Part shown: positions 1-9,482 of the stretch, piece by piece
Numbering within the stretch: position 1 is the first letter of the stretch
Layout of the letters: every line of letters starts with the position of its first letter
Assembly: GCA_012845835.1 (NCBI GenBank)
Contig: JABAKD010000003.1
Location: 681,984 to 745,983 of the forward strand
Source: Undaria pinnatifida
Lineage: Eukaryota > Sar > Phaeophyceae > Laminariales > Alariaceae
Length of the DNA stretch: 64,000 bases
Direction: 5' to 3'
The notes under the pieces: model-generated
Seen by the model: only the letters and a program-made list of their open reading frames with translations
The model's database searches: none
What the model was told of the DNA's origin: nothing
Made by a program: the position numbers and the translations under genes

Positions 1-24
1 AGACGAGAAACGAGAACAAACACG
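1..24 (+). other. Partial exon-like cassette Y1, cut by window start
   Basis: These 24 bases equal the last 24 bases of the cassette at 42,130-42,218 and are followed by the donor-like GTATGT. The rest lies upstream of the window. Confidence 0.4.
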
Positions 25-282
25 GTATGTTTTTTGTCTTTGTGTGTGTATGAGGTACGTACCAGTTTGGGCTATAATGTAAGCATTTTCTATGTATTAG
101 GTTGAGCAATAAATCGTTCCTTACAATTCGGCCCGGTATGATATCATGTGCGTGTTACAGACGAGTACCAGGATCAGGATTACATATGCTTGGTATTACA
201 GTACTCAGCATGCAGGAGGCAGCAGTATACTGTAGAGATGTCCTCCTAATCTAAGGGCAGTCAGCTCGTAGATCAGCGCTAG

Positions 283-321
283 TGGACGCCGGTGGAGTGA
301 TCGAGGCCATAAACCAGGTCG
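283..321 (+). other. Exon-like cassette Y2, copy A
   Basis: After a CTAG acceptor-like site, one frame reads VDAGGVIEAINQVG and ends before GTGTAA. It is related to cassette Y3 (VDVGSFADVINQAGGG) and Y1 (DAVNFAELVSQVGDGRW). Y2 and Y3 also share upstream sequence around AGGGCAGTCAGCTC. The family is not recognised. The pieces look like repeated exons of one gene or decayed duplicates. Confidence 0.35.
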
Positions 322-489
322 GTGTAATTGCTTTTTCAGCACCTAGTGCGAGATAAGGCGAGAACGAACGCGGTGTGATACGCTGGAGTGGACGAGCATC
401 ATGATCTTGTTATGTTGCAGCAATAGAAAGCAGCAGCAGCAGACTCGTGGTCGTAAGCCAAGGGCAGTCAGCTCATAGACCGGAGGCAG

Positions 490-560
490 TCGACGTCGGT
501 AGCTTCGCCGACGTCATCAATCAAGCGGGTGGTGGACAAAAGATAAGGCGAACCAATTCG
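490..560 (+). other. Exon-like cassette Y3, copy A
   Basis: Follows a GGCAG acceptor-like site and ends before GTGTTT. One frame reads DVGSFADVINQAGGGQ then IRRTNSV. It is open in this copy, while copy B (42,688-42,758) has a stop after GGGQ. This argues that at least one copy is no longer used, or that the splice sites are elsewhere. Confidence 0.35.
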
Positions 561-881
561 GTGTTTTGAAGTGTACGTGCGGTACGTATCGTATGCATGA
601 TGTTTTGTATCGTACATGCTACTAACGACGTAAAATATAGGGAGCTTTCAAGTTTCTATTGAAATGCAAGTGATCCCTATATATCCGCACAAAGTGGTAT
701 CATCCTTACATGATCGCAATTTGTTCTGTCTCCAAAATGAAATGTGTCGTTGATTCGAAAATGTGAACAATACGAAGACTTTTTTAATACAAGGTCGCTC
801 AACCAGGTACTCATTTATATCTGCGTTTTTTTCAGCGGTGTAGCTGTGCTCCGCTGTTCGCGGTTGTTTGCGCCATCGCAG

Positions 882-1025
882 CAACGGCAGCGGTAACAAC
901 GAGCTGCATCATCAAACTCAGCAACAGCAGTCATCACCCGTAGACTCACCCGCCCCTAGCACTCCAGACTATTCTACTACGCCGGCCCCCCCGAGCACGT
1001 TCTTGAAATTTGAAGGAGACCCTAC
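882..1025 (+). other. Exon-like cassette X1, copy A (decayed end)
   Basis: A pyrimidine tract and CGCAG precede a frame reading NGSGNNELHHQTQQQQ and then SSPVDSPAPSTPDYSTTPA. It resembles the better-preserved cassettes at 7,497-7,653 and 8,132-8,285, but the terminal YW plus GT donor is lost where it meets an inverted cassette at 1,026. It is probably a dead copy. Confidence 0.4.
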
Positions 1026-1180
1026 CCAGTAGGCAGGATGTTCTCCAAATTTGGAGAAGGCGCTCGGTGAGGCCGGCGCGTTACAACAAGTGTTTGGTCC
1101 TGGTGGCGAGTGGGCTTGGGGATGATGGTCACTGTTGCTGGTTTTGGTGGTGAAGCTCGTCGCTTTTGCTGCCGCCGCTG
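1026..1180 (-). other. Exon-like cassette X1', inverted, copy A
   Basis: Minus-strand version of cassette X abutting X1 end to end. It keeps a CCATCACAG acceptor-like site (near 1,183) and a TACTGG|GTAGGG donor-like end. The coding frame is broken in the middle: the first part reads SGGSKSDELHHQNQQQ in one frame, while the last part, PSAFSKFGEHPAYW, is in another. It is a degenerate duplicate. Confidence 0.4.
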
Positions 1181-1249
1181 CTGTGATGGCGCAGACAAAT
1201 GTGAACAGCGGAGAACATACAGAGCGGAGAAAACAACGCACAAAAAATG

Positions 1250-2260
1250 AGTAGATAATTAAACGAATACTAGTGGTACTCCCGAAATATGCCTTTTGCA
1301 GGCCGGTATGGCGGGCAAAAACAAATTGGTGCTGTATCCTCTGTATCACGTACTATTTTAATAAAAGAACAAAATAATAACAACAGGGCAGTACGACAAT
1401 GCAGCAATACATACGGTAGTAAAGGTATCATCCTCTGTAAGTTTTGCAAAAAAAAATGACAACACAGGACAGCAGTACGGCAGTGCAGCAGTACGTACGG
1501 CGGTGGTAAAGGACAGAGGAGTGCAGCAGTGGGGACGGTGGTACTCCCAAGCACCCAGTGGGAGGCCGGAATTGTAGAAGCAAAAAAAAAGGTCCATCTC
1601 CCACAGGGCAAAAAGACTCCCACGTACGGAACGGCCCAACCACCCACCACGGACGACGCAGTGCACCCTACACCCACCCACCGACAAAACCTCTACTACA
1701 TCAGCAGTACAGCAGTCAGCAGTACGTACATCAGAATAACAGCAGTGCAGCAGTACGTACAGCAGTACACCTTGTACGCGGGGCGCAGTTAGTTGGTTGG
1801 TTCTTGCGGACCTTGTATGAAACAGGAAACAGACGTGGGGGGGGGTTCATTCTTTGACGATACTCGGCCATCTCGGGGAGCGGGCGAGCCGCCGTCCACC
1901 ACCCACCCACCACCCACCATGCACCCACGAACCTACCCAGTACAGCAGTACAGCAACGCAGCAGTACGTAGAGCTATACGCCTGAAGCAGTACGTAGAGC
2001 ATACACCTGACACCTGAAGCAGCACGTAAAGCATACACCTGACAGGCGAGCAGCAGCCGATTTGTTGGTTACAATGCTCTCGGGCTGAGCGGCATTCGCC
2101 ATTGTGAGGCCAAGCGAAAAGCGCTTGCATTGCCGATTCTGCGCACGGCGAGCGGCGACGGCTGGACGCTGCTGCTGCTGTGACTGGTCCTGGTGTTGTT
2201 GTGCTTGCTGTTGACGCAGGCGCGCTTGTGGTCTCGTGTCCATGGCTGTGTCCATGGCTC
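1250..2260. repeat. GTAC/CAG-rich low-complexity tract, copy A
   Basis: Dense irregular repeats of CAGCAGTAC, GTACGTAC and ACCCACCC. Stretches are open in several frames on both strands, as expected of three-base-biased repeats. The reading frames are not kept between copies A and B, so I call no gene. The minus-strand stretch at 2,050-2,255 (QARLRQQQAQQHQDQ and RRAQNRQCKRFSLGL) is the least repetitive and could be a remnant exon. Confidence 0.6.
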
Positions 2261-2291
2261 AAGTGGCCAAAAAGCAATTCGAAAGTTTAAT

Positions 2292-2715
2292 TGTGAGGAA
2301 GTAGACTAAAAATGTTGAACAACAAATGCTACTCGAGTTATTTCCTTCTAAACTCATTTTTCCACCACATTCTCCCCCACTAAACCTGACATATTTCCCA
2401 GATTATGTTAGGAACCCCGATGAGGTACCCAGTATCCAATGCGACTTTTTCGGTATTGGAGTGACTTGCAATGATCCTATACATTGCTCTCATCGTTGTT
2501 TTTAAGTGGTTGAGTTTTACAGGTTCTTGAACGTGAGAAAATCCCTTTTTTTTCTTTTTTCTGGGAAAGACGGTGAGAATCGAACCAGCGTCCTCACTGT
2601 GTTCATAGTCGCACATTCCGTCTGCGACGCCATTGATTGTGAGGAAGTAGACTAGAAATGTTGAACAACAAATGCTACTCGAGTTATTTCCTTCTAAACT
2701 CGTTTTTCCACCACA
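2292..2715 (-). mobile_element. TRIM (miniature LTR retrotransposon), copy A
   Basis: Two 78-bp direct repeats (2,292-2,369 and 2,638-2,715), beginning TGTG and ending CACA, flank a 268-bp interior and differ at two positions by eye. TAAT lies on both outer sides (2,288-2,291 and 2,716-2,719), a 4-bp target duplication. On the minus strand a purine-rich tract (TAGTGGGGGAGAA) sits directly before the downstream repeat, and ATCAATGGCGTCGCAGACGG follows the upstream repeat where a primer site would be. There is no coding capacity. These are the parts of a TRIM or SMART element. The near-identical repeats suggest a fairly young insertion that predates the segmental duplication. Confidence 0.75.
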
Positions 2716-2729
2716 TAATATTGTTGGAG

Positions 2730-3130
2730 TTCGAAAAAAAAAGTGGCAGGCAGCGACGAAGTAAAAGCGGGGGGGAGCAAGCGAGCCGTCCCCGGGAGGG
2801 CGATTTCCACGCTTCCCCCTCGCCGAGGTGGGGCACTGACGCCCGTTCTTTCGCCGGCATGTCGTAGTGCTGCTGTGCGGATGGGACGTGGCGGCACCGC
2901 GAGGCCGCCTGAGGCCGAGTGGAGCTCGGGAGTCGCCGCTTTTTTGGGGGGGGGTTTAACCAAGACAATTTCAAAGATCCAAAAAAACGTCACGACCACC
3001 TTAGCGTATTATAAAATAATAAGGATATATTGAATCTCACATACATTAACAATGTAATTTTCAACGTTGCCGCCATTTTTTTTGTTTGCTATTTGCAGCG
3101 GCTTCAATACTATAACGAAGATTGAATAGC
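2730..3130. other. G/C-rich block and non-coding spacer, copy A
   Basis: Contains short frames on both strands but nothing recognisable. Around 3,080-3,120 it matches, inverted, the sequence near 7,950 (CAGCGGCTTCAAT in one, its complement in the other), so it is related to the 0.6-kb modules at 7.1-8.3 kb. Copy B has the same at 44,930-46,190, interrupted by the hAT-type element. Confidence 0.4.
3054..3061. other. Empty target site of the copy-B hAT-type element
   Basis: Copy A has a single GTAATTTT here, continuing into CAACGTTGCC. In copy B this octamer is duplicated around the 844-bp element at 45,269-46,112. Confidence 0.9.
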
Positions 3131-3700
3131 TTTGTTTCTGTTTTTCGAAAGTAATGTTTTTTTTTTAATGTTTTCTTCGCCAAGGACTCACAAGAACGAA
3201 ATCATGACACGAATCAGCCCTTTTGCATGATATGTACATTTTTTTTGTGTTGCGCCTATTAGGGGGTAGCGCAGCTACCAGGCAACCATCCCCTCCCCGA
3301 AAATGCCATACTAAATCCTGTAGAAACTTTTCGAAATAGAAGCCTACCAAGCCTAACAGGGGTCGGTTATCGTGCGCACACGCGACGACGCCTGGGGACG
3401 CGTTCCGGGATAGAACACCTACAACGTCGACTAGGGGATGGTAGAAAGCCACCCCCCCCCCTCCCTGCTTAATACGAGGCGTTCAATACCATTATAAAAT
3501 ATAAAAATACGATGCTGCTGCGCCGCGACTTTTGGGCTATACGCAGTAGAGAGTGCTACGAAGGAGCTATGACCTCACCCGAAGGTGGACAACACAGTCT
3601 TGGAAACGCTTGGATCGGGGCCCTCGATCTCATGATGTAGGTGATGTCGGGTCTCGGTCGTCCGAGCCTGCTTGCGTTATAGCCCCGATCAGTTGGTTTC
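3130..3700. other. Non-coding spacer, copy A
   Basis: Downstream of the LINE 3' end on the minus strand. It is nearly identical to 46,190-46,762 in copy B. Short frames overlap on both strands, none with a recognisable domain. I see no gene here. Confidence 0.4.
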
Positions 3701-5700
3701 GGGGGGGGGGGGGCGTACTCATTTGTTGGTTTCCTTAGCCATTTTCCCATTGACCACGTGTCCCTTTCGAGCAGGAGCAGCGTTCTTACTCCTAACGGAG
3801 ACACCTCCAACGTTTGGGTGCTCATGACGCTTCTTCCACATACGTTACATAGAAACTGTTTCCTTATCCTATCCCCGCCCTGCTTCGCCGTCTGTGGCCA
3901 CCATCTATCTCCTAGGATAGCGATCGTTTTCTCGCTACTCTCTAGTCTACCAAACTCTTCCACGTCACATTATTAGCCTAATTTCCTCATCTCCTCCTCT
4001 AACACATCCCGTTCCTCCTTGTATATATTTCACATTCTCCCACTATTTGAGTCCTACTCTCTATTGTTGTGCCACACGGGCGCACATGTGCATCCACGCC
4101 CTCCTTCTCCCGACTACTGGTATACCATGGTATCTCTTTCTTGCTGGTAGGTCCAGACTCCCTACTCGAAATCGCAGTTTAGTCTTTTTCGCGTAGTCCA
4201 TTGGCCCAGGCCGTAATAATACCTTTTCATTCCCACATTCTTCCTCAACCCCCCGTATATCTCTTAAGTGTTTCTCGTCTTTCACCTCATTTCTTAGGGC
4301 TAACCTTTCCCTTTCTTCTATTTTTTATTTTACTTCTGTCTTGTACCCGCCAAAGTTATCTATATACAGTACTGGTGTATCTTCTTGGTCTCCTCCTAAC
4401 CCCTTTCATATTGCTTCGACTACGTTATCCCGTCTTACTTGAGCTCGCCCCTTGGTTACTTTCTCCCATACGACCCTATCAGCTATGGCTGGGAACCACT
4501 TTTCTGACTCTATAATCCTTACTCTATATTGCCATTTCAACTTTATCACGTCTTTATTTGTGGCAAGTGGGTACATTCCTAGTTTGTTTATGGAATTCCA
4601 ACATCTTCGCCCCAGTCTTATCCGTTGTTTCTTCCCCATAGTGTCCAATGTTTTCATTTGGGCTGCTTGCCTTCCCGACTCTTGAATTGTAATGTCTCAC
4701 TAATCCTACTTCTCCTTGCCATTTATACTTTTGTATAGGTTTCCTCATAAAATACATTTATTTCGTTCTCCTCTCCCCTGGTAGCCTTGACCATATATAT
4801 GCTTTAAAAAAATTGTCAAATTTATTGTCTTCGATCACCTCTATTAATATTATGTCACGCAAGCCTTCTTTGACTAGAAAACCTACTCCCCCCGCCCCCC
4901 TATCCTTGCTATCCTGCCCCCCTCTCTTTTTTCCTATCCATGCGAACTCTCCAACTTTGCACCCTATTCCTCCCCCCGCTTTCTCCCACGACTCTTGAAT
5001 TCCAACTATATCTAGGTCGCGATTACTTGCTTGTTCGACTATTTCTATCCTTTTACGCTCTTCCGAGCCTTTTGCGCTCGTCCGCGGCGAATCCACATAC
5101 ATACGTTCCATGATCCTAGTCTCAGCTTTTTTGTCGCTTGACTATCCACGCTAATTTTTTGTCTAATGTTCCTTCTCCGTATTTACTACTGGTATTTTCT
5201 CTACTGTGAAGTGTCTTTCCGCTTCTGTTTCGGGCTTTGCCTTTATCTGTTTGCTCTACGCCACCACTGTTCTCCCCCATTCCCTTTGGGCCATTTACTA
5301 TGTATTGCCTCCCCTTGTCTCAAGTCACCCTAGGACTACGTCTTAGTTTCGATGTTTCCATTAGCTACGCATACTCTCCATCCTAATCTTCTACTCCATG
5401 TCGACACTTTTTTTGTCTCCATCCTCTGCCACTCCTTGCTCGCTTTCGATACTGGCATGACTCGGAAATGCTCTCTCTCCCTTTCTGCTTTCCCTATTGC
5501 AAAGCAGTACAGCCCTACTTCGCCACACTTCTCCTTGAACTCTAGTCTCGTCATGTCGCTAGGAACTCCAAATATCATGTTTCCAATCTTGCCTTTCCCA
5601 CCTACCCTTCCGAGAATATCTCCAGCTTGTTTTTCGTACTACTGCTGTTGGTAGTGGGAAATGTTCAAGTTTCTGGGGCTTCCCAACCCTAGTAACTGTT
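3701..5700 (-). mobile_element. LINE remnant (endonuclease and C-terminus), copy A
   Basis: On the minus strand, from high to low coordinates, pieces of a non-LTR retrotransposon ORF2 follow one another. An APE-type endonuclease N-part (5,111-4,758: RDLDIVGIQESWEKAGGG, then GAGGVGFLVKEGL) is followed by the later endonuclease segment (near 4,700: NSRVG then HYGEETTDKTG), and a linker. A conserved C-terminal region follows (4,250-3,740: LRFRVGSLDLPARKRYHG, then a Cys/His motif, then EKTIAILGDRWWPQTAKQ). The whole reverse transcriptase, including the YADD region, is missing, so an internal deletion has joined endonuclease to C-terminus. Frames are broken by stops and shifts. Coding ends in SNK-stop, a few bases before a poly-C (sense) tract at 3,701-3,713. 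Remnants may continue upstream to about 6,180. Confidence 0.8.
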
Positions 5701-5749
5701 ACTGTTGAGGGTCTGGTGCTGGTGTCTTTTATTTATTTTGCCGGCGCGC

Positions 5750-6380
5750 CACACTAAATAGTAGTGTCTCCAACATGAGCTCGTAGCCTGGAGCCAAGTT
5801 CAACACCCTTAACACAAGCACCGCACATTTGTGTCAGGCGATCTGCATGGTAACCTTCCTGGCGTCCCACGAGCGTATCATTTTCCTTCTTGGTTCTCTG
5901 CTGTACCGGTTACTTTCCTCCAGGGAAGTCATTTTTACCATGCAAGGTTCAAGGATGGCTTGCAAAACACAAAGTCTCACTCACGCATCGGGATGCCCCG
6001 TACGTCGCTTTCTCCATCGTATGTACGTTTCACCATGGCTTGCTACCCCACTAATGCTCCCGAGTAGACCTTCGCTGTCGAAAGCTTGGCCAACGATTTC
6101 CCTACATTTTGTACCGGCTTCTACCCTTCAAGATATCAAGATATCCACGTGCTGCTTGGGTGCTCCTTCTCTTTGGTCATGTGGTCGATCATGGGCAAGG
6201 TGCTTGCATGTAGTGTGGTCCGTCGTGATGCCCGTTTTCGGTCAATATCTTATGCTTCCTTTACTCACAGGATGTTGGGATCTAGGAGAAAATATATACC
6301 CCGGTACCAGGTATCTATACGAAATACAGGTGTTTGTTTTATTTATGCCTAAATCAATCTGGTTTTTGTTTCGGTATGAT
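5750..6380. other. Possible LINE 5' part or unique spacer, copy A
   Basis: The minus strand shows scattered protein-like remnants between stops (for example RYSREPRRKMIRSWDARK and QAMVKRTYDGESDVRGIP). These could be the ORF1 or 5' region of the adjacent LINE. A plus-strand 242-codon frame (5,829-6,557) runs antisense to this and into the minisatellite, and is not credible. Position 6,177-6,180 (TCAT) is the empty site of the copy-B TIR element. Confidence 0.35.
6177..6180. other. Empty target site of copy-B TIR element
   Basis: Copy A reads TTTGGTCATGTGGTCG without interruption. Copy B has a 275-bp element here between two copies of TCAT. Confidence 0.85.
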
Positions 6381-6384
6381 AGAA

Positions 6385-7135
6385 AATGGTTACTCGATTT
6401 CTTTCGTTTCATGTCTACATCTCGTTTTTGTATTGGTACGGGAAAACAAAATGGGTGTTTGAGTTCTTTCATGTCTACATCCGGTTGGGTTTTGGAATGG
6501 GGAAATACAAAAATATGGTTCATCGAGTCATTTATTTCATGTCTAAAACTGGTTTGAATCTTGGTCTGGGAAAAAAACTGGTTATTGCTTAGTTATTTCA
6601 TGTCTATATCCGGTTTGTGGCTCGTTTTGGGGAAACAAAAGTGGTTAGTTGAGTAATTCCATGTCTAAATCTGGTCTGAATTTTGGTCTGGGAAAAACAA
6701 AATGATAAGTTCAGTTGTTCCATGTATTTTCTGCTTTGCGTACAGTGTTGGGATGGTGAAAACAACTGGTTAGTGGAGTTATTTTATGTCTAGATCTGAT
6801 TTGTGTTTCGGTATGGTGAAAAAAAATGTTGCCTGATATACTCCATGTCTAAACTTGGTTGGTATTTTGGAATGGAAAACAAAAAACTGGTTAGTTCAAT
6901 TGTTTCATATCTACTTCTGTTTTGTGGCCAAATATCGTTAGTTGAGTCGTTTCATGTCTAAATCTGGTTTGCATTTTGGTACGGGAGCGAAACAGTGGTT
7001 AGTTCAGTTGTTTCATGTCTATTTCTGTTTTGCGTTACGGGATGGTAAGAAAAAACTGGTTAGCCGAGCTGTTTCAATGTCTAGGTCTGGTTTGTGTTTC
7101 GGTATGGTGGAAAAAAAACAGTTGGTTTGGGGGGA
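6385..7135. repeat. 61-bp minisatellite, about 12 units, copy A
   Basis: The motif TTTCATGTCTA..TCTGGTTTGTGTTTTGG..ATGG.AAA..AAA.TGGTTAGTTGAG recurs near 6,409, 6,470, 6,538, 6,599, 6,661, 6,721, 6,785, 6,843, 6,906, 6,952, 7,013 and 7,075. Most spacings are 58-64 bp. Units differ by substitutions and short deletions. There is no spacer diversity, so it is not a CRISPR array. Confidence 0.9.
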
Positions 7136-7735
7136 AGGGGTATCTGGGGTACTGGCAGTACGATACGAAAGGTAGGAGAAGCAGCGTCCAATGCCGCGGC
7201 TCCCGCACCACGCCAGCGAAGCCCCCCCCCGATGTCGCAAATAATTATAATGGTAATAACAATTGGCAATTCGAAAAGTACACAATAATAAGTACCTCGT
7301 AGTTATTTTATCTTGGTTGTAGAATTGAAGCCTTTGCAAATAACAGCAACAAAAATGGCGGTAATATTTTTTCAATTGTATTCACGCATGTTGAATTCAA
7401 TACATTTGGTTAAAGTATACCCAGTTTTCTACGTTTTTTTTTTCTGCGGTATATCTGTTCTCTGCTGTTCACTTTTGATTTTCTGAGCCATCACAGCAGC
7501 GGCAGCAGAAGCAGCAGTCAGCTGCACCACCTAAACCAGCAACATCAGCCGCTATCATCCGTAGATTCACCCGCCCCTAGTACTCCAGACTATTTCACCA
7601 CGCCGGCCTCTCGGAGCGCGTTTTTCAAATTCGCAGGAAACCCCACCTACTGGGTATGCAAAGTTGTTAACTACTTCATCACTAGGAGAATAGGCGTGTC
7701 GATTATTTACTACCATTGGGGGTCTCAGTCGTCAG
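7136..7735 (+). repeat. 0.6-kb module 1 of a tandem pair, copy A
   Basis: Starts with GGCAGTACGATA..., runs through a stretch containing GCCGCGGC..CGCACCA and CGACATCGC-like sequence, then TTGAAGCC..TACAAATAACA, and ends in exon-like cassette X2. The next module (7,736-8,340) repeats the order with diverged sequence. Copy B has the pair at about 51,416-52,630. Confidence 0.6.
7497..7653 (+). other. Exon-like cassette X2, copy A
   Basis: A pyrimidine-rich stretch ending CCATCACAG precedes a 157-base frame: SGSRSSSQLHHLNQQHQPLS, then SVDSPAPSTPDYFTTPASRS, then AFFKFAGNPTYW. It ends TGG|GTATGC, a plausible splice donor. Copy B (51,784-51,940) has the same length and frame. Length is 1 modulo 3, as in X3. 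It is unrecognised: Gln/Ser/Pro-rich with a conserved aF.k(F/Y)g..P.YW end. It could be an internal exon of a gene whose other exons are outside or dead. Confidence 0.45.
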
Positions 7736-8340
7736 AGCCTGTTTGTGTCAGGGCCCCGGCCGCTTGGCTGGGGGGGAAACTCTCAGGTACAGGCAGTACG
7801 ATAGGAAACTAGAAGCAATGGCCATTGCCGCGGCACTCGCACCATGCCAGTGGTGGTGCCTTCCCCCCCGACATCGCGGAGAAAAAAACAACATGACAAT
7901 TCGAAGGGCATACAACAAAGACATGGGAGTTGTTTTATCCTTGTTGCGGTATTGAAGCCGCTACAAATAACAACAAGAACATAGCGGTATCATTTTAAAT
8001 GGTATTCATGCATATGGATAAATTTCAAAAGATTTTTTCGTTCAAGTAGACCTGGTACTCAGTTTTTCTGCGTTTTCGTTTTCTGCGGTGTGCCTGTCAT
8101 CCGCTGTTCGCGTTTGTCTGTTCCATCACAGCAGCGGCAGCAGAAGAAGCGAGCTGCATAGCGTCAACCAGCAACAGCAGCAGCCACCTTCCTCGGACTC
8201 ACCCGCTCCAAGAACGCCTAATGAATCAAGCACGCCGGCGTCACGAACCGCCTTCTCCGAGTATGGAGAACAGCCTGATTACTGGGTAAGACTCATCCTA
8301 CGACAGAGGTGGCACTTTTGGTCTGAAATGGTTTCTGAAT
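7736..8340 (+). repeat. 0.6-kb module 2 of a tandem pair, copy A
   Basis: Second, diverged unit of the module at 7,136-7,735, ending in cassette X3. The order of landmarks is the same. I see no other gene in it. Confidence 0.6.
8132..8285 (+). other. Exon-like cassette X3, copy A
   Basis: Follows TTCCATCACAG and ends TACTGG|GTAAGA. The frame reads SGSRRSELHSVNQQQQQPPS, then SDSPAPRTPNESSTPASRTA, then FSEYGEQPDYW. Copy B (52,423-52,576) is the same. It is the paralogue of X2 with the same phase and boundary signals, so both splice-like sites have been kept through divergence. Confidence 0.45.
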
Positions 8341-8960
8341 GACGGAGCTATCCAAATTCGTCGGAAAATAAATAAATAATAAGTCATTTTTTTGCAAGAT
8401 TCTCGTCGTGTACCTAGTAGGCCATGGGATTCCTCATCCGGTATCATAGCAGTTTTGTTTTTCTCTAAACCAGTTTTTGCCTTAGAGAGGTCTTAAGCTC
8501 CCAAATTGAGGAACCTCAGAAAGACAGTCGTGCACCTCCACCGTAGCACGCGTCGTAAGCACAACGATTTTTGTGTTGGTCTTTCTGTCTCTAGCGGATA
8601 TCTGGCGGTGCTTCTAAATTGCAGGTGATTGGTGGTGAAACCCTTGAGTTTTGTTCGCTTGACCTCGGCGGCTGTCGGCATGCTTTTCGCCCCCAGCTTC
8701 CAAGATGAGTTTCGACGAAATCTTCTTTCGCACAGCTGATGAAGTGTTCTTGTTTTTGTGTTTTTTTACACGAAAAAAACAAACATACACACAGCTGCCG
8801 CAACACAGCGCAACCTTCGCATAATGAAAAGGAAACAGTCATGTACCCCGTGGTACAAAAAGGTGTCATGCTGGTACGGTATAGACTCCCATTCGTGTAG
8901 AGAAATTCGATCTAGTCTCCGACATTTTCTCGGCGTTGGTTTCGGTGTGGGTCTTCCCCT
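8340..8960. other. Non-coding spacer before the cyclin fragments, copy A
   Basis: AT-rich stretch with AATAAATAAATAAT near 8,367 and a poly-T region near 8,760. Its counterpart is 52,630-53,265. GATGAGTTTCGACGAAATCTTC near 8,704 recurs in the copy-B C-rich block near 50,820. There is no recognisable gene. Confidence 0.4.
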
Positions 8961-8964
8961 TTCG

Positions 8965-9150
8965 TCTCAATGCACATGGAGATAAAGTTGGGCGAGGGCT
9001 TGCCGTTAAGGTGCGCCTCCCGCCGCGTCCTCTGGCCGCCTTCAGCGTGCGGAGAGCAGAATGACCTGATCCTTGAGACATCGAAGGAATTGGAAACGCG
9101 AGAGAGGTAGATCTGCGAAAGTCTTAGTTTTGATTTTGTTCTTCCAGAAC
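8965..9150 (+). pseudogene. Cyclin fragment, plus strand, copy A (degenerate)
   Basis: With frame changes allowed, this stretch reads like the cyclin at 9,899-11,077 from its third helix on. MHMEIKLGEGLP corresponds to MYMSIKLDENFP, LAAFSVRRAE to LAAFHVRGVE, TSKELE to ISKEMEKLE, and ICESLSF to ICESLHFAVLPE. Stops and shifts make it a pseudogene. It meets an inverted fragment at about 9,158, where both stop at the same point of the cyclin fold. Confidence 0.6.
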
Positions 9151-9157
9151 AGTACAG

Positions 9158-9345
9158 CGAGGATTCTTGCAGAGGCTGAACTCGATCTTGTCCGTTTCCT
9201 GGGACACCTCACGGCGTCACTATGTCCCACTTGAGTTGGGTGCTGCCAGTAGATGCGGCAGGAGGCACCCTGGCGGGAACTCATCGTCCAATTTCATCCT
9301 CATGTGCATGAAGACTGCTGTAGGCAGGGTAGCTTTTTCAATTCG
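9158..9345 (-). pseudogene. Cyclin fragment, minus strand, copy A
   Basis: The minus strand reads ATLPTAVFMHMRMKLDDEFP then PGCLLPHLLAAPNS, close to the cyclin's LPAVLMYMSIKLDENFPSGC. Two adjacent stop codons follow where copy B reads GTKLCREVSQ, after which REVSQETDKIEF continues. It is therefore dead in this copy although nearly intact in copy B (53,452-53,704). Confidence 0.65.
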
Positions 9346-9482
9346 TTGTAGTTCAAAAATAACTATGAGACGAGTAAATGTAGCGGGTACGATCTAGACG
9401 AAACGTAACGCTGTGTTTCTGTCAAGGTGTATTTTGTAACTTCCACGTCACAGTAGTAGTGGGAGTTCCGGCCGTATTTTGC

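Noticed and set aside
2560-2640. A tRNA-like segment with GGTTCGATTC on the minus strand.
   Set aside because: No cloverleaf could be folded by eye. It lies inside the TRIM next to its terminal repeat, so I treat it as TRIM interior.
5829-6557. A 242-codon plus-strand frame.
   Set aside because: It runs antisense to LINE-like remnants and into the 61-bp minisatellite, and is broken in copy B.
6385-7135. Regularly spaced repeats resembling a CRISPR array.
   Set aside because: Whole 61-bp units repeat without unique spacers, and the DNA is eukaryotic. It is a minisatellite.
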